64,000 nucleotides of DNA, taken from NCBI GenBank assembly GCA_016808115.1, contig JAEQBH010009422.1, positions 1 to 64,000 of the forward strand, in the 5' to 3' direction. Of this stretch, positions 49,501-61,199 are shown piece after piece. Each line of letters begins with the position of its first letter. Position 1 is the stretch's first letter. Under the pieces are notes generated by a model. That model made no database searches and had not been told where the DNA came from. It saw only the letters and a list, made by a program, of their open reading frames with translations. Origin of the DNA: Tetrastigma voinierianum. Its lineage: Eukaryota; Streptophyta; Magnoliopsida; Vitales; Vitaceae. The position numbers were made by a program, and so were the translations under genes.

Positions 49501-52500
49501 CACATATAGAAAGAACTTCTATATCAGTTAATTATTTGAACAGACACGCAACATAGACAAAAGAAAATTATTATTTTAAAAAAAATCTGTGTTTCTCATA
49601 AAGATGATTCTCTCCAAGAAATCAACCATCTAGATGTGAAGTATCGAAGTTGTAAAAGATACTGCAGTCAAACTACCAAAAAAAATGTAAAAACGCTTGG
49701 ATCTCTAGTAGCCACGAGCAGAGTGAAAAAAATAATAATAATGTAAGCATTCATTACTCAGAATACCTGGAATATGAGAGATGGAAACCATTCTATCTCC
49801 TCCACATTTCCATCCATATTTATATACATATCTGCAGTAAGATGGCTATCACCTTCCTCCGTGAAAATGAGATCAAGAGCATGTTGTTGACAAAAACTAT
49901 CTTTCAACCGGTCAACTGTGCTTACAAGCCGCCTCTTCCATTCTCTTTGCTCAGGATGTCGATTTTGCCTCTCAGAAGGTCTTCTACGAGAATCATCCCT
50001 AAAATTTGCGTGGTTCAATGGGGAAAGTTTCATGGCTGCACGTGGAAGCAACTCATCAGCTAACGCTGATGCATTTGCTAGTAATGCAATCTGCTGCTCT
50101 TCAGTCTCAGCCATTCGAACAATTTTATTTCCAGAACCTTCACAATTTGCTTCTTCTTCCATGGATCCTGGGAGCGCTTTTATGAGCAAATTCATATGAA
50201 TTGAACACCTGGAACAACCTTCAGTGTTTGACCCCTAACTGCATGTAAGAGTGGTCTACATCCTCAAAGAAATCCTGAAAAGAACAATTGTAAATAAGCA
50301 AAAGAACCATAAAGAAAGTTGCCATTATGGAAAAAAGAATCAGATTAGACCAGATTCCGATGAGAATAAACAACCATCTAAGATAAACAAACTTAAGATG
50401 TTCAGCCAAAAAGTACAACATAGTAAGACGTAACAACCAGAAGCACTAGAGATACAATTGATGAAAACCTGTTCTTAATACAGAGGAACATTGGAAGAAA
50501 GGTTATCCTCAGATTGAAAAAGAATAGCTGCATAAAGATACCATATGGTCTAGGTGATTGAGTGTATAACTAATAAGGATAAGTTCTTTAACTCTTCCAA
50601 GTTCAAACAAAAGTTGGCTAACACACAAGCAACATGCAGAAAAGTAACAGCAGACAGCTGGAAAGGAGCACATCGAGAAAGAGCAATCCAAGCAGATCAT
50701 GAATAGACAGACATGAATTCCACAACCATTTGGAAACCAAACATAAGTTCATTAACAATGCAAAAATTATCCCCCTTTAATGTCAGTAGATGAAACAAAT
50801 CAGTTACTTAAGCCTCAGCAGAAATAGATAATGAAAGCACCAAATCAAGGGTACATGATTAACAGGTAAGGATGCAAAACAATGTTTTATCAGTACACAG
50901 CACATAAACATATCTTGATGTCGAGTCAAAACACATCTAGGTATCATTCAGCAACATATTGTACCAAACAATTAAAGGGTTGATCAACAAAAGGCTGGTA
51001 CATACAAGCACACAATCAAGTAGATCAAAGATATCAATAGATATGAATGTAAGCAAAAAGCTGCTATTCACCTGGACCATCAAATTAAACCGATGAGCAC
51101 TGCTTGAAAGTTTATGGTGGGATGCTGTCGTGTTACCAAGAGACATGCTGGAAGGCCTTCCAGATTGGCGTGTACCAGTTGGAGGATATGTAAGTACCCA
51201 ATCATCAGCTGCAGCTAAAGCAGCAGTACTCTCTTCAATTCGTTTTAGGTTAGCTTCTAGTGCTTGTTCAACACTAGGCCTAAAGAGTTTCAATAGCACA
51301 GGGCAAAGCGCCAAGCCACGGGTTTCCAACAAAGAGCAATGCCCTAGAGCTATTTGAACACACTCTGCAGCAGCTCGTAAACCTCCAGCAGCTGCTGATG
51401 AAGCTAATGCATGTCTTTTAACAAGAAGTGCAAAAGCCTCAATTTGTTTCGTAGCCCACATCACAAGCTCAGATGTATAACATGCCTCCTTATCAAATAT
51501 AGACAAAGAGTCGCTGGCTCAGCGAACAATGGCAGAAAACACCAGCTGTGAGAGGCAGCGGTATATGCTCCTCCATAGGAGGTGCCCGATGGCAGAAGGC
51601 TTTTGCATGTTGTACTGAAATCTTTGAAATAATGTGCATTGAGAGAAGCAAATTATGAGCACGAGGGCCATCCCGAAGTTTTTTAAGAGCTGAAATAGCT
51701 GCGGCTACTACCACGGGTAGAGGGTTGGCATGCAGCTTCAAAACAACAGGCATGGTCAGCTAATTTTGCCTGGGTTCGGTATAGCAGTTTGTAAAGGCGG
51801 CGTAAGTGTTTCAGGGCTCAATGTTTTCATTTCTGTGCTTCTGCAGCTACGCTCTCCTTCATCCAGGGCCTCAGAGCTTCATCCACTCTCCTCTCCAGCT
51901 AACAAAACGTCTAGGAGATGGGGAACTCTATTAACCATTTTCACCAGGTCTGAAGGTTCTCTATCTTCAGAATTAGATAATCCATTTTGAGTAGAACTTT
52001 CAGAAGCAGTGATGGATAAAGAATGAATGTTCACTCCTTCAGCTAAACCATGAATTAAGCCTGACTGAGTAGATAGCAGGTTTCTGATGGATAAAAGCTC
52101 TCCCTCTAAATCTGATATCTCTTTTGATGTTCTGTAAATACAAATGGCAGATCATTTAACATCCAGGAGGAATCAAGCAAATAATCAACATATGCACACA
52201 CTCAACCATAAAAGTAGAAAATACTAGTAACTGCAGGTGCCAATACATAGTAACAAAGGCAGACAAGAAAGGTAGGAAGAATGGTGGTATCTTTCAAATT
52301 TAGGGAAACAAAAAAGAAAAAGCAGATGTTCCTACCAAAATATTTCTTATAAGCAATGCCCGGTAAGCAGAATTATAGAACAATTTTGTAATGCAAACAA
52401 CAGAAAGGAAAGATTTCATTCAAGCTCAATTCCGTTATTCACACTCAGGAGCAGATTTTTGAGGCTGCTCACTTTCCCTCACACTATTTTCCAGCCAAAA

Positions 52501-55500
52501 AAACAACCCTGCCCCTTTCACCCGACACCCCCCAATATCTTCTTTTCCCCCACCCTAACCAACAACTTTTAGAAACTATGAAAAGACCAAACTGGCCCTC
52601 AACCCAGAAACAATAACAAGAGTCCATCCTTCTCTAGGGCAAGATACTAACAATTCAAGATATCACCTGTGGCTGGTGATTTCCCTTTTTTCCTCCTTGC
52701 ATAAGTCACGTCCAGGGGCTTATCGACGTTACCGCCTGAAACGATAACCTTGTCCTCAAGGTTAAAATTGAGCGGGATTGGATTACCTCAAGAGTTCCAT
52801 GAGTCTTCAGGCCCGGTAAGTCATAACCAGCGGATAGAACTTCGTCCGTTTGGAAGGCGTGGAAGGGGCGAATACCCAAGACAGCTGCGGGTTGCACTAT
52901 AAGTTCCATGTCTGCCGATAGAGATGTAGGAATAGATGGTGAAGCACTTTGCGGGGAGCCTTGCACGCTTTTGAGGAGCGAGAAACATGAAAAATCGGAT
53001 GAATACGGCGGTGTCGAGGGGCCAGCTCGGTATAAACCCGCAGGGACCAATTTTCTGAAGAATTTTAAATGGACCATAGAAACGGGGGGAAAGCTTCTCA
53101 TTCACCCTTCTAGCTAGGGATGATTGTCGATAAGGGCGCAACTTGACATATACAAATTCCCCCACTGACCATTGTACCTCTCGATGTGTAGAGTCTGCCC
53201 GCGTTTTCATCTTTTGTTGTGCACGGTGTAGGTGGCTCTTACGGAGGCTCTACGAGGATAGCATCCACTTATTTGAACAAAAATGACTCCACCTCTTGGT
53301 TGCGAGTAGATCCCATTCATGGCGAATCCGCAGGAGGTGAGATAAGACCATAGACTACCTTAAAGGGAGTCATATTTGTTCTTGCTATGGAAGGATGTGT
53401 TGTAGTTGTATTCAACCCATGCTAACCCCGGTCTAACCAACGGGAAGGTTTATACGCTGAAAACATCACGGTGGATTTCCACCACGGCCGGTTGACTACC
53501 CGGTAGAGCCATCCGTTTGAGGATGGTAAGGCCCGAAGCTGCGCCCGAAGAGTGCGATCCCGGCAATACGAATCTTTCGGACCAAAAAGTGCTCGAAAAT
53601 CTTGTCGATACGACACAATGCTACGGGGAATGCCGTGTAATTTGATAATCTCTGTAAGGAACAACTGAGCCACTTGTGGAGCAGAGAAAGGATGTGATAG
53701 GGACGAGAAATGTGCGTACTTGGACAGTCTATCCACCACAACTAAAATAGTGTCGCGTCCCTTCGACTTGGGCAACCCCTCTATGAAGTCCATAGAAATG
53801 TCATCCCAAACTTGGTGGGGAATAGGCAGTGGCTGCATTAACCCAGCTGGGGAAGTGGAGTCATACTTATGGCGTTGGCATACATCACAGTTAGAAACAA
53901 AATTACGGGCGATCTCTTGATGCCTCTCGATGAAACTCCGAGAAGAAAACGCGATTATAAGTCCGTCGGACACCCCCGTGCCCCCCTATGGGACTGCAAT
54001 GGAATTCTCGAAGCAAATATGGAATAAACGGGGAGGGTGACGACGGAGACGCCCGACCTTGTAACCTTGGGGTAGTCCCCACTCTACAGAAGTGAGGATA
54101 TGCAGCAGGGTTTTCGATGATTACCTTAATGATGTTGGTCAAATAGGGGTCTTCGGCTACCTGATTGGCGATATCCTCAAAATCGAGCAAGGGGCTGAGA
54201 TGGTGGCAAAAGTCATCTCTGTCGGGAGTCTGGAGAGGCATCGGCTTTCTTTGTATTGTCTTTTCAGAAGCCCATCTTGAGATGTCGAGGAAGTTGTGGC
54301 TAAAAGCTTGACAGCCATTTGTGGTGTTCCCCTTCTACAACCCGTTGCTCCAGCAAATATTTAAGACTTTTCTGATCAGTACGTACCAAAAATTTTTGCC
54401 CCAATAGATAAGGTCGCCACTTCTTTATTGCTAACACCATGGCCATCAACTACTGCTCATACGATTTCCCTTGAGCACGTGGTGAGTTTATTAGCTAAAA
54501 TAAGCTAAGTGGCTCTCCTCCTGCATCAATATTGCACCCGGACAGGCCCACGAGCATACGTTTCTACCCTGAGGGCTTAGAGAAATCCGGCGGGGCCCGG
54601 CAGCGGCAAGGAAGCCATAGCTGCCAGCTTGGTGGTTGAAAGCCTTCGGTAGCCTCACTCGGTCCATGGGAAGGCATCTTTTTTAGCTGTTGAGTCGATG
54701 GCCAAACAGAGGCGAACTATAATTAGCAACAAAGCATTGATATTGGTACCCGGTAAGATGGGGAATCCTCTCGAGCTTTGAGTGACTTAGGGTTGGCCAA
54801 TCTATCATCGCTTGTATTTTGCAGAATTCGCGGGCACCACCTTAGGGTGAATAATGTGACGGATACTCAATGTCGATGTTGCGCGAACACACATTTTTGC
54901 GTTAACAAATGGCGGGTGCTTACGAAGAATACGGCTTGTTGCAAATGGTAGAGATGCTCGTTAAAGTGCCATGCTCTCACCCGGGAGATGTCGTCGAAGA
55001 ATACTAGAGACGAAGCTTGACAAAGGTGCTCTCGGAAAATATCATTCATAAGTGACTGAAATGTTGCTGGGGCGTTGGTGAGGCCAAAAGGCATCACTAG
55101 GAATTCATAGTGTCCGTCATGTGTCCGGAACGCTGTTTTCGGCACATCGGTAGGAATGACCCTGATCTGGTGGTACCCGGACTTTAAAAATCTATCTTCT
55201 TGAATACACGCCCAGGTCGTTTCATCCTTGATTCTTCAATAGCGGGGGATGGGAAACTTATCTGCTACTGTGGCCTTGTTAAGGGCACGGTAGTCTACAC
55301 AAAATCTCCAACTGCCATCTTTTTTCTTTACTAACGGCTTGAAATTTGGAGTAGGGACTAGTCTTTGGGGTGAATAATTCCCGCTTAGCAGCTTTTTATC
55401 TACGCCGCAACCGTTCAATTTCGTTCTTTTGCGTTTTGTGGGTATCGGTAGTGCGCGAGATGAGCGTGTTCTGTTTGAAGGGCCATGGAATGCTCCTTGG

Positions 55501-58500
55501 GGATCGGGACGGAGGCAAACCCATCGGTTCCTCAAGATGTTACGATACTGCGCGCTATAGGTTGTGTTATTGAAGGAAAGGGGTAAATCAAGGTTGTTGT
55601 GGCGGGCCCTTACCTCACTTTACGTGGTCATCACACAGCTCCCACCGCCTTGACCTTCACGTTTTGGTGTACGGAACCAAAGCGGTCAAGGATACTTGAG
55701 ATTTGGATGGCCAGGGTCTTGGATGTGACCTTTACCTCCTAAAGTGACTTGTAGCGATTTCCCGATTCATTATTGAATCCCCAACGTTGCCAACCATTGA
55801 AAACCCAAGACTACATCGGAGGTACCCAACTTCAAAGGAAAAAAATCAGCCATGACCTCTATCTCAGCAAGTTGTAAGCAGAGCCCCCGGCACACCCCAG
55901 AAGTCTTCACTTCATCCCCGTTTCCCATCTGAACCCGAGCACGGGTGGATCGCATCTTATTTGGGCTCGACCGCGATATTTTGAGGGCTCAAGAATTGTG
56001 GGGCGCTGGAGATCGATCAACACAATCACCTCTCGTTCCTTAATCTTGCGCGGAACCTTCATCGAATGTGGAGGAGCGAGGGAACCCTACCATGGAGGAG
56101 ATGCGAGAGGGCTAGCGGTAGTCGGGCCGTCGGCTGAGCTCACCCCTCCAGCGGCTTAGTCAGGCAGAGGTGATTCCATCCTCTTCACCGTCATCGTGAC
56201 CTGACACTTGTAGCGTTTTTGTTTCTGCGACGGTGGCTGGCGAAAACCTCTCATCGCGCTCAGCTCTGATCCTCTTTCTCTTTTCTCACGCATTTCGATA
56301 CGTGAGTCTTTTGAATGGGGTATGGAGACGTGCTAGGGCTGGCGATGGGAGTTTTGACGGTGGAGCAGGTGGGCGTGAATCCCAACGGGATTGGTAAGTC
56401 GCATTAATGAATTGGCGATGTTTCTTGTTGTTCTATGCGCGATTAGTACGACGGTCACATGAGTTACCGCGGCCAGCTTGGGGAAAAAAGGAGCTTTTGG
56501 CCACCAGGCGGGGAATCGGCGTGATAAGCCTCAAGGTCCTGTTTCTCCTCTATCCTACCTGCGCGCCCTCATCTTCCCACTAAGCCGTTGGATCCGATTA
56601 GGCGGGCTACAGAATGTCCGTCGTAATCCGTTACAAAGAAACTACAGCACTGAAGCGGGGGTAATTCTCGGAGGGGGGCCGACAACATCTCGAACTGTCG
56701 TCGGTACTCTTGGACAGTGGAGGTCTGAAGAAGGGATATCAGTTGCTCGTGGAGATTCCCTCTTGCATTTGGATCGAAACGAGAGCAATAGAGCGCTCAG
56801 TAAACTCCCTCCCACCCATTGAGCGGATGATGCCCTTCTTTTGTTTGGCGCATGCTAGGGCTTCGCCCTCCATACAAACCAACACGGCTCGCAATTTTTC
56901 ATCGGCGCGTAGGCTATTGATCTCAAAATACCTTTAGAGCTGAAAATCCACCCATCGAGTCCGCGCCGAAAATGGGAGGCTGGCGTCGGGGAGGTGCTGA
57001 TACCGACAATATAGGTGGTGGTTCAGCAGCGTTAGATCTTCCAACCTCATCCCCCAGCGTCGTGGCGATGTTTCGGAAGCGGGTCGTTTCACGGCCGTCG
57101 GCGGTAGACGAGTGTCTTACCTTTCTCTAAGAGTAGGTGCTTGATTTCCCGAATTCCTTGTCAGGGCCTGAACCGTGTTCTCGAGGGTGAATATCTTAGT
57201 CATCCCCAGCTAATTCTTTTGGTTCGGTGTTGAATTTACGTAAATTGATCCCCATCCCCAATTCACACTTAAAATTAGTGCGACACAGGCGGTTTTTCCA
57301 TGCCTTCAACTTTGAGATGCTAAGTCTTTTATGGTAACCATGGTCAGAAAAGAAATAGCTCACGATACGATGATGGGATATTCCCGAGTCTTTATACCGT
57401 GCTTGAATTATAGAGCAATTTTGTAATGCAAACAACATAAAGGAAAGATTTCATTCAAGCTCAATTAGTTATTCACACTCGGGAAGCCTGATTTTGAGGC
57501 ATCCACCCTCCCTCACTATTTTCCGGCCAATATCTGCCCCCTTTCACCCGACCCCAATATCTTCTTTTCCCCCACCTAACCAACAACTTTTAGAAACTAT
57601 GAAAAGACCAAACTGGCCCTCAACCCAGAAACAATAACAAGAGTCCATCCTTCTCTAGGGCAAGATACTAACAATTCAAGATATCACCTGTGGCTGGTGA
57701 TTTCCCTTTTTTCCTCCTTGCATAAGTCACCTGGATCCGGGGCTTATCAGAAGAATGGTGGTATCTTTCAAATTTAGGGAAACAAAAAAGAAAAAGCAGA
57801 TGTTCCTACCAAAATATTTCTTATAAGCAATGGTGATGAAAGAATAATTTTAAACTAATAACTAACTCAGAAATTGAATAATGAGACATGGAGGAAATGA
57901 TAGTATGTTGAGTAACTTCAGCATCTACACCTTTAGTACGTCTATTTTTTGGTGTTGCATCCATTTTCCATTTTCCCCTCTCCCTTTCTTTTCTGAATCC
58001 TGCTATTTATTTTTAGTTCTCCAAATCAATAAGCTAGAAATGGTTGGATGGTAAATTGAATTCTTTTTTCTGGTCCTGCTTTATTCATTTTTTGAGTTCT
58101 CCAAATCAATGTTAGAATGGTTGGATGTTGGTAGAGTATGAAGAGAGGACAATAGTGTAATTTACAACTCTTTGTATGCTTCAACTTGTTCCCTTTGGTG
58201 TTATGGTGGTGATATTTTTCTTTCTATTTTTCTTTTCATTTTTCAGGTGTCACTGTTATTTTAATTATTTCCGTTTTATTTTAAACTTAATGACATGACA
58301 AAAAAAAGCTCAATTACACCCAACTAATTCTACTACAGTTGGATCAGTGTTACCCAGAACTGAATCATCCTGTGCCAAAAAGACAACAGAGGCAAGGCAG
58401 GTTGATCTTGGTTCGCAAGTGCATCAGAAATTTATGTCTTGAATATGACATGGATAAACTTGGAATAAGACAATACCAGCATGTGGACAATACTCTAATT

Positions 58501-60812
58501 TTCTGCAAGGACTCCAAGGTGAAAAATAGCCTATTTGGGTTGGACTCTGCTGTGGTTTGAAGCAGTTTCAGGTTTGAAAATAAACTTGGAACACAGCTTT
58601 ATGCACCCTGTGGAAGGGGTTGAGAATGCTGAAAGGTTGGCGTTGGAGCTGGGCTGCAAGGTGGGAGTTTTCCCTTCAACTTATCTAGGATTGCCTTTGG
58701 GTGCTCCTCACAGTTATAAGGCAGTTTGGGTTGGGGTGCAACAGAGACATAGAAAGTGGTTAGCTCTTTGGAAAAGGCAATATATCTCAAAAGAAGGGAG
58801 ACTAACCCTCATCAGGAGCATGCTGTCCAACATGCCCATTTACTTTTTGTCCCTGCTCCAAATCCCTAGAAAACTAAAGCTAAGGCTAGAGAAAATTCAG
58901 AGGGATTTCCTTTGGGGTGGGACCATTGAGAAGAAAACACATCTGGTGAAACGGAAGAATGTTTGCTCAAATAAAGATCAGGGAGGCTCGGGTGTTAAAT
59001 GCCTTGGATCCCTTAACAAGGCCCTTCTTGGCAAATGGCTTTGAAGGTTTGCAAATGAGGTTTGCCCTATTTGGAAGAAGATAATCAGCTAAAGTATGGT
59101 GTGGAACAGGGAGGCTGGTTCACTAAAGAGGGAAGAGGTGCTTATGGTGTGGGTTTGTGGAAAGATATAAAGAAGGAAGTGGTTGTTCTAAAACAGTTCA
59201 GTAGTTTTACTGCAGGAGATGGTAGGCGTATACACTTTTGGGAAGACATTTGGTGCAAGGCGAAAACCCTGTGTGTGACCTTCCCTAACATTTATACAAT
59301 GGCTACAACAAAGGGAGGCTTAGTGGCAGATTTTTGGTATAGTTTTGGAGAGGTGGGAGTGGAATCCGGGTTTCAGTACTCAGCTTCAATGATTGGAAGA
59401 TTGAACAAAAGTGTTTAACCTCTTTGCCTCAATCCAAGAGAGAGAAGAGCTTATGCTCGGAAAGGAAGGACAGTATGGTCTGGAAACTGACCAAGGAAGG
59501 TATTTTCACAGTCAAATCCTGTATGATCTTCTTCTGTTGGGGAGTAGGGGGGAGCAGTTCCCTAAAAGAATGATATGGAATTCAAGCATCCCAACAAAGG
59601 TTAGCTTCTTTGCCTAGGAAACTTGGTGGGGAAAGGTCTTGACAATGGACCAACTCAAAAGAAGGGGAAGGCGCCTTGCTAGTAGATGCCCCCTTTGCAG
59701 CAAGGAGGAGGAAAACATAGGCCATTTGTTGCTATTTTGTTCTAAGGCTCAGGAACTTTCAGCTGTCCTGTTTGCTATTTTCGGTGTCAATTGGGTGCTC
59801 CCTTGTTCTACCAGGGAGACTTTGGAAGGGTGGAAAGGTCACTGCACTGGAAAAATCTGAAGATCTAGATGGCAGCTCCTTTATGCATTTTTGGACAATT
59901 TGGAGGGAAAGGAATAGGGCTATCATCGAGGATGTGGTGCCCTTAACCCAAAGAATGAAAAATTCCTTTGTATTCACTATTTGGTCTTGTGCAAAAACTG
60001 ACCTGAATGTACAGGCATTGGATGTAATAGATTTTTTTGAAGTTCTTTATTATAGGGGCTATTGTTTTCCCTTCCCCTTTCTTTTGGCTTGATTTTTTTA
60101 GAGCCTTTGTATATTTCGTGTATGTTTTGGGTTCATCCCTCTTGCTTTAATATACTTGTTTGCTGGCTTACTTATTAAAAAAATGGAAAAAAAAAAAAGG
60201 CAATAGCAGCTGCTAAATTTGGGAAAAGGTTCAAGTTAAGCAGCGGTTGCCTTGACTCCAGTGATCAAAATCTTTGAACCTCTGTTATAGAGACCCTTAA
60301 TGACATATACTTATGAAAATAATGACATAGCTGATGTTGAAGTCTAAGAGCAGGTAGTGGTGACTAGACCAATCTTTGTTTTGAATCATTAACATGACTT
60401 AACTCCTAAATCCATAAGATCATGTCAGTTCAGTTAAGAAGTGTAACTCCATTAGTCAAAATCTAGAACCCTAAACCAGAATACTGCATGCTATCTTTCC
60501 GAGCTAAGTTGACCTCATGCTCAATGGTTTTATAATGAATGAATGCCAATAGTTGTCATTGAAATACCAGGAGCTAGAATGAAGTATAAATTAATCAAAG
60601 AAGACAATATTTCCATAGAGAAGCAGTTTGCAGAGAAGCCTTTAAAATGTCATAAAAATAAGATTTGAACGTCTTTTCAACTGGTAATTAAAAAAAGTCA
60701 ACAGACAACAGACTCACCGAATAAAAGCTGCATAGTTAGCATAGACACTTCTGCGCATTTCCTCCGCAGAAGCTTTCAAATCCAAAAGATATGAGCATAA
60801 TTGCCTTATTTC
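46534..60812 (-). CDS. EXO84B: Exocyst complex component EXO84B (N-terminal exon not seen)
   Basis: Subunit of the octameric exocyst, which tethers secretory vesicles to the plasma membrane; plant EXO84B acts in polarised secretion and cytokinesis. Minus-strand exons: 60718-60812 (IRQLCSYLLDL, MRRSVYANYAAFIR), 51072-52131 (TSKEISDLEGELLSIRNLLS, AAAECVQIALGHCSLLE, RQSGRPSSMSLGNTTA), 49767-50274 (DFFEDV, VRMAETE, DRLKDSFCQQHALDLIFTEE), 49023-49211 (LNRMASIAADMFVGRERFA, SEDQSFWDDIEEGP), 48790-48926 (LYLDMKFVICFASQGRYLSR) and 46534-46697 (ending ISSVRSHGSS plus TAA). Splice ends are GT-AG. Exons total about 2.15 kb against roughly 2.3 kb expected, so one upstream exon is missing, probably beyond 64000. 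Small indels break the frame in the 1-kb exon, near 50200 and in the last exon; 49023-49211 and 48790-48926 are clean. The first visible intron is 8.6 kb because of retroelement insertions. Confidence 0.9.
46937..47263. mobile_element. Hairpin MITE in the last EXO84B intron
   Basis: A 327-bp palindromic element. The left arm (gggaaacttgtgtttca, then gattgatttggga-type sequence, then taaagaatg and aaaatac) and the reverse complement of the right arm agree over about 65 bp with few mismatches. Inner segments (agtactatcttaat and attaagatagca) also pair, so most of the element can fold back. Flanking 9-mers aataaaaaa and atcaaaaaa match at 7 of 9 positions. Ends starting GGGAAA and a duplication of about 9 bp suggest a Mutator-like MITE; this is inference. 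Confidence 0.75.
47524..47753. mobile_element. Tourist-like (PIF/Harbinger) MITE
   Basis: A 230-bp element with terminal inverted repeats of about 38 bp: GGCTCCGTTTGGAACCCG at the left, and GGCTCAATTTGAAACCCG from the reverse complement of the right end, both continuing with (G/A)AAAGTAC(C/T)AAG. It is flanked by TAA at 47521-47523 and 47754-47756. The GGC(T/C)C(C/T)GTTTGG start and 3-bp TAA/TTA duplication are hallmarks of Tourist MITEs. It lies in the last EXO84B intron, about 260 bp from the hairpin MITE. Confidence 0.8.
52276..52356. repeat. 81-bp direct duplication, left copy (flank of chromovirus)
   Basis: Base-for-base identical, as far as I can read, to 57750-57830. It runs from gaagaatggtggtatc to ttataagcaa. 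It ends exactly where the left LTR begins. Its partner begins exactly where the right LTR ends. Confidence 0.9.
52357..52725 (-). repeat. 3' LTR of the Reina-like chromovirus
   Basis: Pairs with 57400-57749. The right two-thirds (from accaacaacttttagaaac to cttgcataagtcac) is essentially identical in both copies. The left third differs by several indels. The pol reading frame appears to run from the internal region into this LTR (NLEDKV, then GGNVDKPLDVTYA). Confidence 0.85.
52700..53215 (-). pseudogene. Chromovirus integrase C-terminus and chromodomain-like tail
   Basis: The minus strand reads STHREVQWSVGEFVYVKLRP and VNEKLSPRFYGPFKILQKIG, the GPY/F module of gypsy integrases. AAVLGIRP and, in shifted frames, a chromodomain-like EVL..RW and FNLEDKV(I) follow. 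Such domains are thought to direct insertion to marked chromatin. At least three frameshifts separate the parts. Confidence 0.7.
53422..54240 (-). pseudogene. Chromovirus integrase remnant
   Basis: The zinc-binding region and catalytic core are readable in pieces: FVSNCDVCQRHKYDS (the CxxC half of the zinc finger), HQVWDDISMDFIEGLPKSKG (first catalytic Asp context), ILVVVDRLSKYAHF (second Asp context) and the 'LHGIPRSIVS' part. The frame breaks before the catalytic Glu region. Upstream, GGHGGVRRTYNRV is the HHCC-domain start. Not functional as read. Confidence 0.75.
54867..55535 (-). pseudogene. Chromovirus reverse transcriptase remnant
   Basis: Two frame-shifted parts: VKKKDGSWRFCVDYRALNKA (55236-55535) and KTAFRTHDGHYEFLVMPFGL followed by TNAPATFQSLMN, then a VFFDDI segment (54867-55145). 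VFFDDI is the YxDD-type catalytic site. A break between the parts removes about 20-30 residues of the palm. RNase H would lie at about 54240-54860, but I see only weak traces. Confidence 0.75.
55770..55955 (-). pseudogene. Chromovirus protease-region remnant
   Basis: MADFFPLKLGTSDVVLGFQW followed by LATLG is the conserved end of gypsy aspartic protease, next to RT. The catalytic DSG-type motif lies further upstream, near 55990-56050, and is not clearly readable. Confidence 0.6.
56480..57060 (-). pseudogene. Chromovirus gag remnant
   Basis: Minus-strand peptides in several frames match the gypsy gag core: a 'WVDFQL..YFEIN' stretch and LRADEKLRAVLVCMEGEALA near 56830-56960, followed by a CAKQKKG-containing broken stretch. 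No intact frame. Confidence 0.6.
57400..57749 (-). repeat. 5' LTR of the Reina-like chromovirus
   Basis: 350 bp, beginning TGCTTGAATT (plus-strand reading) and ending ggcttatCA. In element orientation this is the promoter-bearing LTR. It directly abuts the right copy of the 81-bp duplication. Confidence 0.83.
57750..57830. repeat. 81-bp direct duplication, right copy
   Basis: Copy of 52276-52356. After it the plus strand continues ggtgatgaaagaataat, presumably the original EXO84B intron sequence. Confidence 0.9.
58330..60200 (+). mobile_element. 5'-truncated L1-type LINE in an EXO84B intron
   Basis: Antisense to EXO84B. The translation starts near the RT palm (a YQHVDNTLIFCKDS stretch at about 58476-58515, where the usual FADD Asp pair has become VDN), then VSGLKINLE, STYLGLPLGAPHS, KEGRLTLIRSMLSN and LRLEKIQRDFLWGG (about 58560-58930). 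The zinc-binding reverse-transcriptase tail follows near 59575-59760 (IPTKVSFFA, then CPLCSKEEENIGHLLLFCSK), and FWTIWRERNRAI near 59885-59925. It ends in an A-rich tail at about 60174-60199. Frames break at several places. The 5' half is missing, as is usual for LINE insertions. Confidence 0.85.
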
Positions 60813-61199
60813 CTGTAAACAGGAAAGATAAAGTTACTACTAAAGGTTTCACAGAAATGGAAAAAGAAAATCTATTTATTATTTCTTGATTTGCAGCACA
60901 AAGCATCGGCCCAGCAAAAGCAACCCTCAACCAATAAACATTTCAGAGTACAAAAATGGGGGGACTTAATATTCTAAGTAAAAAACATATGTAAGCTATC
61001 TAACTGCCTAACAACTGAGATAAATGAACATAGTAACAGAATGATATCAAGGCCAGCAAGATTTATGGTGAGAGCAAGAAGAAGTTTTACCAGAATAAAT
61101 ACCTTAAAATTTTAATATGAATTAATAATGAATAAAACTCTTCTAACCTAAACAGATTTACGACTTAATTTTACAAAAAAAAAATACAACCAGACTAAA

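Larger units (their letters stand above)
52357..57749 (-). mobile_element. Ty3/gypsy chromovirus (Reina-like) inserted in an EXO84B intron
   Basis: A 5.4-kb LTR retrotransposon on the minus strand, the same strand as EXO84B. LTRs at 52357-52725 (3') and 57400-57749 (5') begin TG and end CA or its eroded form. Next to the 5' LTR, a PBS-like sequence (reverse strand cggtataaagactcgg, near 57383-57399) resembles the tRNA-Met site. Reading leftwards: gag, protease, RT, RNase H, integrase and a chromodomain-like tail, all frame-broken. Short LTRs, small size and the C-terminal tail fit the Reina clade. It is flanked by 81-bp direct repeats instead of the usual 5-bp duplication. Confidence 0.85.
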
